Of a stretch of 64,000 bases of DNA, positions 23,895-35,800 are shown one piece after another; the first letter of the stretch is position 1; each line of letters begins with the position of its first letter. The notes under the pieces are model-generated. The model saw nothing but the letters and a program-made list of their open reading frames with translations, searched no databases and was not told the DNA's origin. Source of the stretch: Linderina pennispora (taxonomy: Eukaryota; Kickxellomycota; Kickxellomycetes; Kickxellales; Kickxellaceae); the NCBI RefSeq assembly GCF_002104995.1, contig NW_024468262.1:1-64000 (forward strand). Direction: 5' to 3'. The position numbers and the translations under genes are program-made.

Positions 23895-25344
23895 ATGGCT
23901 GACTACTCGATCAAACCCGAGCCCAAGGCGGCGCCCATCGACACGTCCGAGTGGCCGTACCTGCTGAAGAACTACGAGAAGCTGCACGTGCGCACCGGCC
24001 ACTACACACCGATCCCGGTCAGCACCTCGCCGCTGAAGCGCGATCTCGAGACCTACATCAAGTACGGTGTGATCAACCTGGACAAGCCGTCGAACCCGTC
24101 GTCGCACGAGGTGGTGGCGTGGATCCGCCGGATCCTGCGCGTGGAGAAGACCGGTCACTCGGGCACGCTGGACCCGAAGGTCACTGGCTGCCTGATTGTG
24201 TGCATTGACCGCGCGACCCGTCTGGTGAAGAGCCAGCAGGGAGCCGGAAAAGGAGTACGTGTGCGTGGTGCGTCTTCACGATGCCCTGGAGAACGAGTCG
24301 GCAATGGCGCGGTCGGTCGAGACACTGACCGGTCGCGCTGTTCCAGCGCCCGCCTCTGATCTCTGCGGTCAAGCGGCAGCTGCGCGTGCGCACCATCTAT
24401 GACTCGAAGCTGCTCGAGTTCGACAACGACCGCCACCTGGCGGTAGTGTGGGCGAGCTGCGAGGCCGGTACGTACATGCGTACCTTGTGTGTGCACCTGG
24501 GACTTTTGCTGGGCGTGGGCGGGCACATGCAGGAGCTGCGTCCGTGTGCGCTCGGGCGCGCTGACGGAGAACGACAACATGGTGACCATGCACGATGTGA
24601 TGGACGCGCAGTGGGTGTACGATAACACCAAGGACGAGAGCTACCTGCGCCGCGTGGTGCGTCCGCTCGAGTGGCTTCTGACCGGCTACAAGCGCATTGT
24701 GGTCAAGGACTCGGCAGTCAACGCGATCTGCTACGGCGCCAAGATGATGATCCCCGGACTGCTGCGTTTCGAGGACGGTATCGAGGTCAACGACGAGGTC
24801 GTTCTGATGACCACCAAGGGCGAGGCCATCGCCATTGGCATTGCCCAGATGACCACTGCAGGTCCTGGCTACCTGCGACCACGGCGTTGTGGCCAAGATC
24901 AAGCGCGTTATTATGGAGCGCGACACGTACCCGCGCAAGTGGGGATTGGGACCCGTTGCCCAGAAGAAGAAGCAGCTGATTAAGGACGGCAAGCTCGATA
25001 AGCACGGCAACCGCAACGAGAACACCCCGGCGTCGTGGACCAAGAGCTACACGGACTACAATGCCCCTGCCGACGAGGCCGCTGAGTCCAAGCCCGATGC
25101 CAAGCCTGTGGTGGCCGAGGCCCCTGCTCACAAGCGCAAGGCTGAGGAGTCGGAGGACGAGGTGTCGGACAACGAGGACGTGTCGGCCGACGAGAAGGCC
25201 AAGAAGAAGGCCGAGAAGGAGGCCAAGAAGGCCGAGAAGAAGGCTAAGAAGGAGGCCAAGAAGGAGAAGAAGGAGAAGAAGGAGAAGAAGAACAAAGGAT
25301 TAAGCTTATCTCGCTCAAAAAATTTCATATTTTCTCTTTCCTAA
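23895..25344 (+). CDS. CBF5: H/ACA snoRNP pseudouridine synthase Cbf5/dyskerin
   Basis: Catalytic subunit of H/ACA snoRNPs, isomerising uridines in rRNA and snRNA in the nucleolus. The DKCLD-type N-terminus ([20 protein letters not shown]-like) precedes TruB motifs [20 protein letters not shown] and [13 protein letters not shown], which holds the catalytic Asp. Then come [48 protein letters not shown] and the PUA domain ([42 protein letters not shown]). The tail is the usual Lys/Glu-rich KKE array. Length (~480) equals yeast Cbf5. Extra bases near 24255, 24335, 24550 and 24863 shift the frame; each repair restores conserved sequence. A further extra G near 25299 would explain why the printed frame runs past an expected stop into a non-conserved end, so the true stop may be near 25302. 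Confidence 0.95.
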
Positions 25345-26039
25345 AACTAAAAAACATTGGAGTCATTTTCCACATGTCTTGCAATCGATGTTATTGAGGA
25401 TTTGGTCACTTTCTGGTTGGCGCCACTGTCTAAAAGCCAAGGTATGGATATACTAGAATTACTCTGCTCGCGATGTGAGCTCAGCTTCTAGCTAGCACGG
25501 TTTGACACATGGGATAAAGGAAGGCCATTCACCGGGCCTGACGAGCCCGATCCAGTTTTGGAACGTGTTGTTGGTCAACATTGTTATAGTGCAATTGGCA
25601 TTTATTATAAATATGCGCATTGCTACCACCAGCACCACTATAATGGCTTACCCAGCCCCTGCCTGTCTAGTATATATCCCGCTTCCACTAAATGTAGGCT
25701 AATGCTGGGTATAAAATCGATAAGCCAACGGTGTGTGGTGCTAGGTATGTTATGATAGCGGGCTCTTTTTAAATACAGGATAGCCCAGGCAATACGATGG
25801 GCTCTTATCTGTAACCATGTGTTTATAGTATGTCCAAAAGTAGGCATGTTGGATACTAGAATCTAGAGCCGGCATGAGGTCATTCCCATGCCGTATAAAA
25901 ATCATCTACTGCTCTTGAATACATTGCCGACGAAAATATCACAATCGGATTCCCACAGGCAGGTCAATCAAACATGAAAGTGTGCCGCTGCGGTCCTGGA
26001 ATCAATCTTGCCTCTGCTTTCTACTTTTTGTTTAGCATC
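25345..26039. other. Intergenic region, no gene seen
   Basis: About 0.7 kb, AT-richer than the flanking genes. No protein, RNA or repeat signal was found. An in-frame ATG at 25973 would extend the GrpB-like protein by 22 residues, but the extra residues do not resemble the family. Confidence 0.5.
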
Positions 26040-26593
26040 ATGACAAAAGACTACGAGGGCGACCCATTGGTGGTTGTTGAATACGACCCAAAGTGGGCAG
26101 GAGCAGTTTGCTGACGAAGCCCACCGCATTCGCGATGCAATCGGCCCCTACATCCTCGACGTCGAACACGTTGGCTCCACCAGCATCCCGGGCCTTGCTG
26201 CCAAACCCATCATTGATATCCAAGTTGTCGTCGCTGACTTCTCCCAGCTCGCCCAGTGCATTCCAGCTATGCAGCAGCTTGGGTATAGATACAAAGGTCT
26301 GTACGGTATCGTGGGCCGCGAGTACTTTAAACGTCCTCTGTACCACGTGCACATGGTGCAGAAGGGCAATGGTGAATATACGAGAAAGAAGCTGTTCCTC
26401 CAGTATCTGAGGGACCATCCGGATGTGCTGGACGAATACGCCAAGCTCAAGAAGCAGGTCGCAGCCAAGTACGGCGATAACAGAGAATTCCATCCTGGCA
26501 TACAATGCCGACAAGACAGACTTTATCATGGGCGTGCTGAGGAAGGCTGGATGGGATGTCGACGGCAGAAAATCCGACTATCTCGAGCATTGA
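26040..26593 (+). CDS. GrpB/UPF0157 family protein
   Basis: A ~183-residue protein of the GrpB (UPF0157) family, which belongs to the nucleotidyltransferase fold; its biochemical role is not established. Motifs in order: VVVEYDPKWA, EEFADEAHRI-like helix (QEQFADEAHRIRDAIGPYI), VEHVGSTSIPGLAAKPIIDI (the family signature), YHVHMVQKG, LFLQYLRDHPDVLDEYAKLK, and NADKTDFIMGVL near the end. The first 19 codons are in a different frame from the rest; one extra base near 26095 (AAGTGGGCAGGAGC) joins them. A second break lies near 26495. Stop at 26591-26593. The family is common in bacteria and scattered in fungi, so old transfer is possible but composition gives no hint of recency. Confidence 0.85.
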
Positions 26594-26891
26594 CAGAACG
26601 TAGCGCTTTTCTCTTTCTCAAGCCGTGGCGAGCTGGCCGTGACTCGAGTCACGACTCGGGGACAATGCCAGTGTCGTCATTTTTAAACTTTGACCTGCGG
26701 CATCCCGCGGTTGTACTCGGTGAAATATGCAAAGCTCTCCACTCTCACCCCCTCAGGGCAGTTTTTCCAGCATTCCAAATTTGAACCACCATATCCTTAT
26801 TATATTGTACAGCCCGTTGGCAGTCTACTTACTGAAGCAACAGCAGCAGAAGCAACAGAAACCCGGTCAGAGAAGAAGAAAAAGAGGAACA

Positions 26892-29800
26892 ATGAGCGCT
26901 GCAATTCAGGCTATTGGTGAGTATTCCTGGTCTCTGGGGAGTTCGGGTCCTGGCACGGTAGAGAAGAGCCTTTGGGGTCGTTGTATGCTAATCATGTCTA
27001 TGAAAAACGATATAGGCGAGACTCTCGCTAGGCTTGATGACGGCGACTTTGCCGCGTCTCTCGAGGTGGTCGACAGCTATCTGACCACCTCGAACGATGA
27101 GGATATTGCCGTGAGCCATAGCCGGGGTGTGGCCATCGAGCAGGCTGCCCGCCAGCAGTCTGGATACGACACCGGCGATATCAGCAGCTCGGGCGAATTT
27201 GCCAGCTTCCGGGACGCTAGCAGCTCCCCGGCATGGTTCAGCATCCGTCTGCCCAAGACATCCCCGAGCCGCCATAGTGTGAGTTCAGCAACCGAGGCAT
27301 TTTCCGATACCAGTGTGATGCAGAGCCTGCGCCGAATGGTGCAGCGCGAGGAGGCGTGGCAGCAAACCAAGGCCACGTACGAAAATCACTTGTCGCAGAT
27401 GGCACTGCACCTTCAACAGCAGTCGCTAGCGTTCAAGTCAGCTCAGGCCAAACTCAAATCGCTGGGGGCTGCACCTGACCCCGTTATCGATCAGTATGCA
27501 TCAAACGGGACGTTCCCCGTGTCCACTGGCGCCGAGCTGCAGCCAGACGAGTCCATTGGCGGGTCGACCACCGAGAGCAACTACAACAGCTGGTGGGCAA
27601 CGTTCCTGCCGGCTGCCACCGGCATGCCAGCACGTACCTCTGGTAGTCTGCCCAACAGCCCGATGGTCAGCGCCTCGCTGAATGGGTATGCGACGGTGGC
27701 AGGCACCGGCGAGCTTGTGTGTCTCGAGTGCATCCAGGCGTGCGAGCGCGTTGCCGATGCTGTGCTGCACGGCGACTTCAATGCCCGGGTCAGGTGCACG
27801 CGCTGCCACAACATTGACGGTGCTGGCGAGAAGGAGTGGCCACTGACCAAGCCCACAGGCGCTGCTGGTCACGTATCGGCATCCTCCAGCCAGCTGACAG
27901 GAACTCCGATGATTAGCCACCCAGTTACGCATACCCAGAAGCTGGCGAACCGTGTCAACCGCATGGCTTCGCTGCTGTCCTTTGTCACCCATGAAATCGT
28001 CGGCGTGGCACGCAACGACGGCATTCGTGGCATTCTCGGCACCCAGGGCAGCATTGATGGACTGAACGGGACTTGGCTTGAGCTTATGAACGAGGTCAAC
28101 ACGATGACACGGATCCACACGGAGCAGGTGCGCAACATTGCGCACGTCTGCAACTCTGTGGCCAACGGCGACTTGTCCGAGAAGGTCTCGATTGACGTCA
28201 ACGGTGAAATGGCTGAGCTCAAGGACACGATCAACAGCATGGTGGACCAGCTCAGTGCCTTCTCGTTTGAGGTCACCCGCGTCTCGCATGCCGTCGGCAC
28301 CGAAGGCACGCTGGGCGTCACTGCCGAGGTCCCCGACGTCAACGGTGTCTGGAAGCTGCTTACGGATAATGTCAACAGCATGGCCAGCAATCTGACCAAC
28401 CAGGTGCGCGATATCTCGAATGTCTGCAAGGCCGTGGCAGCCGGTGACCTGACGCGCACGGTGCAGGTCGAGGCACGCGGCGAAATGCTTGAGCTCAAGG
28501 ATACAATCAACACGATGGTTACCAGACTTGACCATATGGCGGTGGAGCTGACCCGCGTGGCTGTCCAGGTTGGCATTGACGGCATGCTGGGGGGACAGGC
28601 AAACTGGTTTGAACTCGACGGCACCTGGAAGGATCTAACGGACAACGTTAACCGTATGGCGGATAACCTGACACAGCAGGTACGCGATATTACGAGAGTC
28701 ACCCAGGCCGTGGCCCGCGGTGACCTGACACGCAAGGTCGAGGTGCCGCTTAACGGTGAAATGGCAGAGCTGAAGACGACTATTAACGAAATGGTGGACA
28801 GGCTCAACACTTTTGCATTTGAGGTCTCGCGTGTGGCCAAGGAGGTCGGTACTGATGGGCAGCTCGGTGGCCAGGCAAATGTCCCCGATGTCGATGGTAC
28901 CTGGAAGGTTCTGACTGACAACGTGAACACAATGGCGGACAACCTGACCAACCAAGTTCGTGACATTGCGAATGTGACCAAGGCCATTTCAGCTGGCGAT
29001 CTGACGCGCAAGGTGCAGGTGCCGCTGAACGGCGAGATGGATGAGCTCAAGATCACTATCAACACCATGGTGGACCAGCTCAACACTTTTGCGTTTGAGG
29101 TCTCGCGCGTGGCCAAGGAGGTCGGTACCGACGGTAAGCTTGGCGGGCAGGCCAATGTTGAGGGTGTTGGCGGCACTTGGAAGGACCTGACTGACAATGT
29201 CAACAAGATGGCGGACAATCTGACCAACCAGGTCCGAGACATTGCTGACGTTACCAAGGCTGTTGCCGCCGGCGAGCTATCGCGCAAGGTCATGGTTCCA
29301 CTGAATGGCGAGATGGGCGAGCTCAAGGACACAATCAACCAGATGGTGGACCAGCTCAGCCACTTTGCCGACGAGGTCACCACGGTCGCCATCGAGGTTG
29401 GTCTGGAGGGCCGTTTGGGTGCACAGGCGCGTGTCGTCGGCGTGCAAGGCGTGTGGATGGACCTGACGCACAACGTCAACAAGATGGCGTATAATATCAC
29501 AAGACAAGTGCGTAACATTGCTGAGGTCACCCGGGCCGTTGCCAAGGGCGATCTGGGCAAGCAGGTCGACATCCCGTGCAAGGGTGAGATGGAGTTTTTG
29601 AAAACTACTATCAACGACATGGTTGCCCGACTAAAGACGTTCTCCAGCGAGGTGTCGCGTGTCGCCAAGGAGGTTGGAACTGACGGCAAGCTGGGCGCCC
29701 AGGCATCAGTGCCTGATGTGGAGGGCACGTGGAAGTACTTGACAGAAAACGTCAACAAGATGGCCGACAACTTGACTAACCAGGTTCGGGACATTGCGAC

Positions 29801-32800
29801 GGTGACCAAGGCTATTTCAGCTGGCGATCTGACGCGCAAGGTGCAGGTGCCGCTGAACGGCGAGATGGATGAGCTCAAGATCACTATCAACACCATGGTG
29901 GATCAGCTCAATACCTTTGCCAAGGAGGTCTCGCGTGTCGCCAAGGAGGTCGGCACTGATGGACAGCTCGGCGGCCAAGCAAACGTCGAGGGTGTTGACG
30001 GCACCTGGAAGGTTTTGACGGACAACGTCAACAACATGGCCACCAACTTGACCAACCAGGTTCGAGACATTGCCACAGTTACGAAGGCGATCTCAGCCGG
30101 AGATTTGACGCGCAAGGTTGAAATTCCGCTGAACGGCGAGATGGGCGAATTGAAGGACACCATCAACACTATGGTTGGGCAGCTGAAGACGTTCGCGTCA
30201 GAGGTATCTCGTGTTGCCAAGGAGGTCGGCACGGATGGCAAACTCGGCGGCCAGGCATATGTGCCCAATGTCGACGGCACTTGGAAGGACCTGACCGACA
30301 ATGTGAACAAGATGGCTGACAACCTGACGATTCAGGTGCGCAACATCGCTGAGGTCACCAAGGCAGTTGCAGCAGGCGAAATGTCCAAGCGCATCACAGT
30401 GACTTTGAATGGTGAGATGGGCGAGCTCAAGACCACTATCAACGCCATGGTCAACCAGGTCAGCCAGTTTGCCGCGGAGCTTGCCAAGGTCGCGCACGAG
30501 GTCGGTACCGAGGGCCAATTGGGAGCACACGCCGACATGAGCGGGGTTGATGGTGTCTGGAAAACGCTCACAGACAATGTCAACAACATGGCCGACAATA
30601 TTACCAATCAGGTGCGCAACATCGCCGAGGTCACCAAGGCCGTCGCTGAGGGCGATCTGTCCAAGGAGGTCACTGTCCCGCTAAAGGGTGAGATGGGCGA
30701 CCTGAAGACCACTATCAACGACATGGTTGCTCGGCTGAAAACGTTCTCCAGCGAGGTGTCGCGTGTCGCCAAAGAGGTCGGGACTGACGGCAAGCTGGGC
30801 GCACAGGCGACAGTGCCTGATGTCGAGGGTACATGGAAGGACTTGACCGACAATGTCAACAACATGGCGACTAATCTGACGAACCAGGTACGCGACATTG
30901 CGACGGTGACAAAAGCGATCTCGGCCGGCGATTTGACGCGCAAGGTTGAGGTGCCGCTGAACGGTGAGATGGGTGAGCTCAAGATCACTATCAACACCAT
31001 GGTTGATCAGCTCAACACGTTCGCGGACGAAGTATCGCGTGTCGCCAAGGAGGTCGGAACCGATGGCAAGCTTGGCGGGCAGGCCAATGTCGAAGGTGTT
31101 GATGGTACGTGGAAGGTTTTGACTGACAACGTCAACAACATGGCCACCAACCTGACCAACCAAGTCCGTGATATCGCCAATGTCACCAAGGCAATCTCAG
31201 CTGGTAACCTCAATCTCAAGGTCGAGGTGCCGCTGAACGGCGAGATGGGTGACTTGAAGGGCACCATCAACACGATGGTGGACCAGCTCAACACGTTCGC
31301 CGCCGAAGTGTCGCGTGTGGCCAAAGAGGTCGGAACTGATGGTCAGCTGGGCGGACAAGCCAATGTCCCAAATGTCGACGGTACCTGGAAGGACCTTACT
31401 GACAACGTGAATACCATGGCTGACAACCTGACCAACCAGGTGCGGACAATCAGCAACGTCACTAAGGCTGTTGCGCTTGGCGATCTGACACAGAAGATCA
31501 AGGTCGATGCGCTCGGAGAGATGGGCGACCTGAAGACCACAATCAACGACATGGTGGACCGGTTGAACACGTTTGCTGATGAGGTGTCGCGTGTGGCCAA
31601 GGAGGTCGGCACAGACGGCAAGCTTGGCGGTCAAGCCAATGTTGAGGGTGTTGATGGAACTTGGAAGTCGCTGACTAACAACGTCAACCGGATGGGTGAC
31701 AACTTGACGAACCAGGTCCGAGACATCGCCAATGTCACCAAAGCTATCTCTGCTGGTGACCTGACGCGCAAGGTCCAGGTGCCGCTAAATGGCGAGATGG
31801 GTGAGCTCAAGTCGACCATCAACACCATGGTTGACCAGCTGAGCACTTTCGCGGCTGAGGTGTCGCGTGTCGCCAAGGAGGTTGGAACTGATGGGCAGCT
31901 CGGCGGACAGGCCAACGTTGAGGGCGTTGATGGGACCTGGAAGTCGCTCACAGACAACGTCAACAAGATGGCAGACAACCTGACCAACCAAGTCCGTGAT
32001 ATCGCCAATGTCACCAAGGCTATTTCAGCAGGCGACCTGACGCGCAAGGTCGAGGTGCCGCTGAATGGTGAGATGGGTGAGCTCAAGCAGACCATCAACA
32101 CGATGGTGGACCAGCTCAACACATTCGCCTTCGAGGTATCCCGAGTTGCTAAGGAGGTCGGTACCGATGGTCAGCTAGGCGGACAAGCCAATGTCCCAAA
32201 TGTCGACGGTACCTGGAAGGACCTTACTGACAACGTGAATACCATGGCCGACAACCTGACCAACCAAGTCCGTGACATTGCAATGGTCACTACAGCCATT
32301 TCAGCAGGCAACTTGAATCTCAAGGTCGAGGTGCCGCTAAATGGCGAGATGGGTGAGCTCAAGTCGACCATCAACACCATGGTGGACCAGCTGAGCACGT
32401 TCGCGGCTGAGGTGTCGCGTGTGGCCAAGGAGGTTGGTACCGATGGGCAGCTCGGCGGACAGGCCAACGTTGAGGGCGTTGATGGGACCTGGAAGTCGCT
32501 CACTGACAACGTCAACAAGATGGCAGACAACCTGACCAACCAAGTCCGTGATATCGCCAATGTCACCAAGGCTATTTCAGCAGGCGACCTGACGCGTAAG
32601 GTCGAGGTGCCGCTCAATGGCGAGATGGGTGAGCTCAAGCAGACCATCAACACCATGGTGGACCAGCTCAACACATTCGCCTTCGAGGTATCCCGAGTTG
32701 CCAAGGAGGTCGGTACCGATGGTCAGCTAGGCGGACAAGCCAACGTCCCAAGTGTCGACGGTACCTGGAAGGACCTTACTGACAACGTGAATACCATGGC

Positions 32801-35800
32801 TGACAACCTGACCAACCAAGTACGCTCGATTAGCAAGGTTACCACCGCGATTGCTGAAGGTGACTTGAGCAAAAAGATCGACATTGTTGTCAACGGCGAA
32901 ATGGGCGAGCTCACAAATACTATCAACGAGATGGTCGACAAGCTCCGCGGGATTGTATCAGAGCTGTCGAGTGTTGCACTCCAGGTCGGCACCGACGGCC
33001 AACTTGGTGGTCAGGCTCACTTGAAGAACATTAGCGGCAACTGGAAGGACTTGACCGATAACGTCAACAAGATGGCATACAACCTGACCAACCAAGTCCG
33101 TGACATCGCAACGGTCACTAAGGCTATCTCTGCTGGTGACCTGACGCGCAAGGTCCAGGTGCCGCTGAACGGCGAGATGGGTGAGCTCAAGTTGACCATC
33201 AACACGATGGTGGACCAGCTGAGCACTTTCGCGGCTGAGGTGTCGCGTGTCGCCAAGGAGGTTGGAACTGATGGGCAGCTCGGCGGACAGGCCAACGTTG
33301 AGGGCGTTGATGGGACCTGGAAGTCGCTCACTGACAACGTCAACAAGATGGCAGACAACCTGACCAACCAGGTGCGCGACATTGCCAACGTCACCAAGGC
33401 GATTTCAGCGGGTAACCTGAACATGAAGGTCGAGGTGCCACTCAATGGCGAGATGGGCGAGCTCAAGGATACCATCAACACGATGGTGGACCAGCTCAAC
33501 ACGTTTGCGGATGAGGTTACACGAGTTGCTAAGGAAGTGGGTACTGAAGGCAAGCTTGGCGGCCAGGCCAATGTTGATGGTGTTGATGGCACATGGAAGG
33601 ATCTGACCAACAACGTGAACACCATGGCCAGCAACCTGACGACCCAGGTCCGATCCATCAGCGAAGTCACCAAGGCTGTCGCACACGGCGATTTGACGCA
33701 GAAAATTGAAGTTGACGTCGAGGGTGAAATGCTGGACCTTAAGACCACTATAAACGAAATGGTTGACCAGCTCAATATCTTTGCCGATGAGGTCTCACGA
33801 GTCGCACTAGAGGTCGGCATCAATGGCAAGCTTGGTGGCCAGGCATTTGTTCCTAACGTCGACGGCGTGTGGAAGAAGGTCACGGACAACGTCAATACCA
33901 TGGCCAATAACCTCACGTTCCAGGTTCGGTCTATCGGAAATGTGACCACCGCTGTTGCGCGCGGCGATCTAACCAAGGTCATTGCTGTGGATGCGCGTGG
34001 CGAGATGGGCACATTGAAGACGACAATGAACGGGATGGTGTCCCAGCTGCGTATCTTTGCTGGGGAGGTGTCGCGTGTGGCCAAGGAAGTCGGTACCGAC
34101 GGTCAGCTGGGCGGCCAAGCCAACGTCCCGAATGTCGACGGTACCTGGAAGGAGCTCACCGATAATGTCAACACCATGGCCGACAACCTGACCAGCCAGG
34201 TGCGGACAATCAGCAACGTCACTAAGGCTGTTGCGCTTGGCGATCTGACACAGAAGATCAAGGTCGATGCGCTCGGAGAGATGGGCGACCTGAAGACCAC
34301 AATCAACGACATGGTGGACCGGTTGAACACGTTTGCTGATGAGGTGTCGCGTGTGGCCAAGGAGGTCGGCACAGACGGCAAGCTTGGCGGTCAAGCCAAC
34401 GTACCAAACGTGGGTGGCACATGGAAGGGACTGACAGACAATGTCAACACCATGGCTAACAATTTGACAAACCAGGTGCGCGACATCGCCAATGTCACCA
34501 AAGCTATCTCTGCTGGTGATCTGACGCGCAAGGTTGAGATTCCGCTGAACGGCGAGATGGCAGAGCTGAAAGACACGATCAATACCATGGTGGACCAGCT
34601 CAGTACGTTTGCTGACGAGGTATCGCGTGTCGCCAAGGAGGTCGGTACCGATGGCAAGCTCGGCGGGCAGGCCAATGTCCCGAACGTCGACGGCACCTGG
34701 AAGGGACTGACAGATAATGTCAATAAGATGGCGGACAACTTGACGAACCAGGTCCGTGACATTGCCAATGTCACCAAGGCAATCTCAGCCGGCAACCTCA
34801 ATCTCAAGGTCGAGGTGCCGCTGAACGGCGAGATGGGTGACTTGAAGGGCACCATCAACACGATGGTGGACCAGCTCAACACGTTTGCCGCCGAAGTGTC
34901 GCGTGTGGCCAAGGAGGTTGGAACTGACGGCAAACTCGGCGGACAGGCCAACGTCGAGGGTGTTGATGGCACCTGGAAGTCGCTTACTGACAACGTCAAC
35001 AAGATGGCAGACAACCTGACCAACCAGGTGCGCTCTATCAGCGAGGTCACAAAGGCTGTTGCGCTCGGCGATTTGACGCAGAAGATCAATGTCGATGCGC
35101 TCGGAGAGATGGGCGATCTGAAGACAACTATCAACGAGATGGTGGACCAGCTGAATGTATTTGCTGATGAGGTGTCGCGTGTCGCTAAGGAGGTCGGAAC
35201 TGATGGGCAGCTTGGTGGCCAGGCGATCGTTCCCAATGTTGATGGTACCTGGAAGGATCTGACATTTAATGTCAACAAGATGGCAGACAAATTGACCAAC
35301 CAAGTCCGAGACATCGCCAATGTCACCAAGGCTATTTCAGCAGGCGACCTGACGCGTAAGGTCGAGGTGCCGCTCAATGGCGAGATGGGCGAACTCAAAA
35401 ACACGATCAACACCATGGTGGACCAACTCAACACATTTGCAGCCGAAGTATCCCGAGTTGCCAAGGAGGTCGGAACCGATGGTCAACTTGGCGGACAGGC
35501 CAACGTCCCGAATGTCGATGGCACTTGGAAGGACCTGACTGACAACGTCAACAACATGGCCACCAATCTGACCAACCAAGTCCGTGATATCGCCAATGTC
35601 ACCAAGGCAATCTCAGCTGGTAACCTCAATCTCAAGGTCGAGGTGCCGCTGAACGGCGAGATGGGTGACTTGAAGGGCACCATCAACACGATGGTGGACC
35701 AGCTCAACACGTTTGCCGCCGAAGTGTCGCGTGTGGCCAAGGAGGTCGGAACTGATGGTCAGCTGGGCGGACAAGCCAACGTCCCAAATGTCGACGGTAC

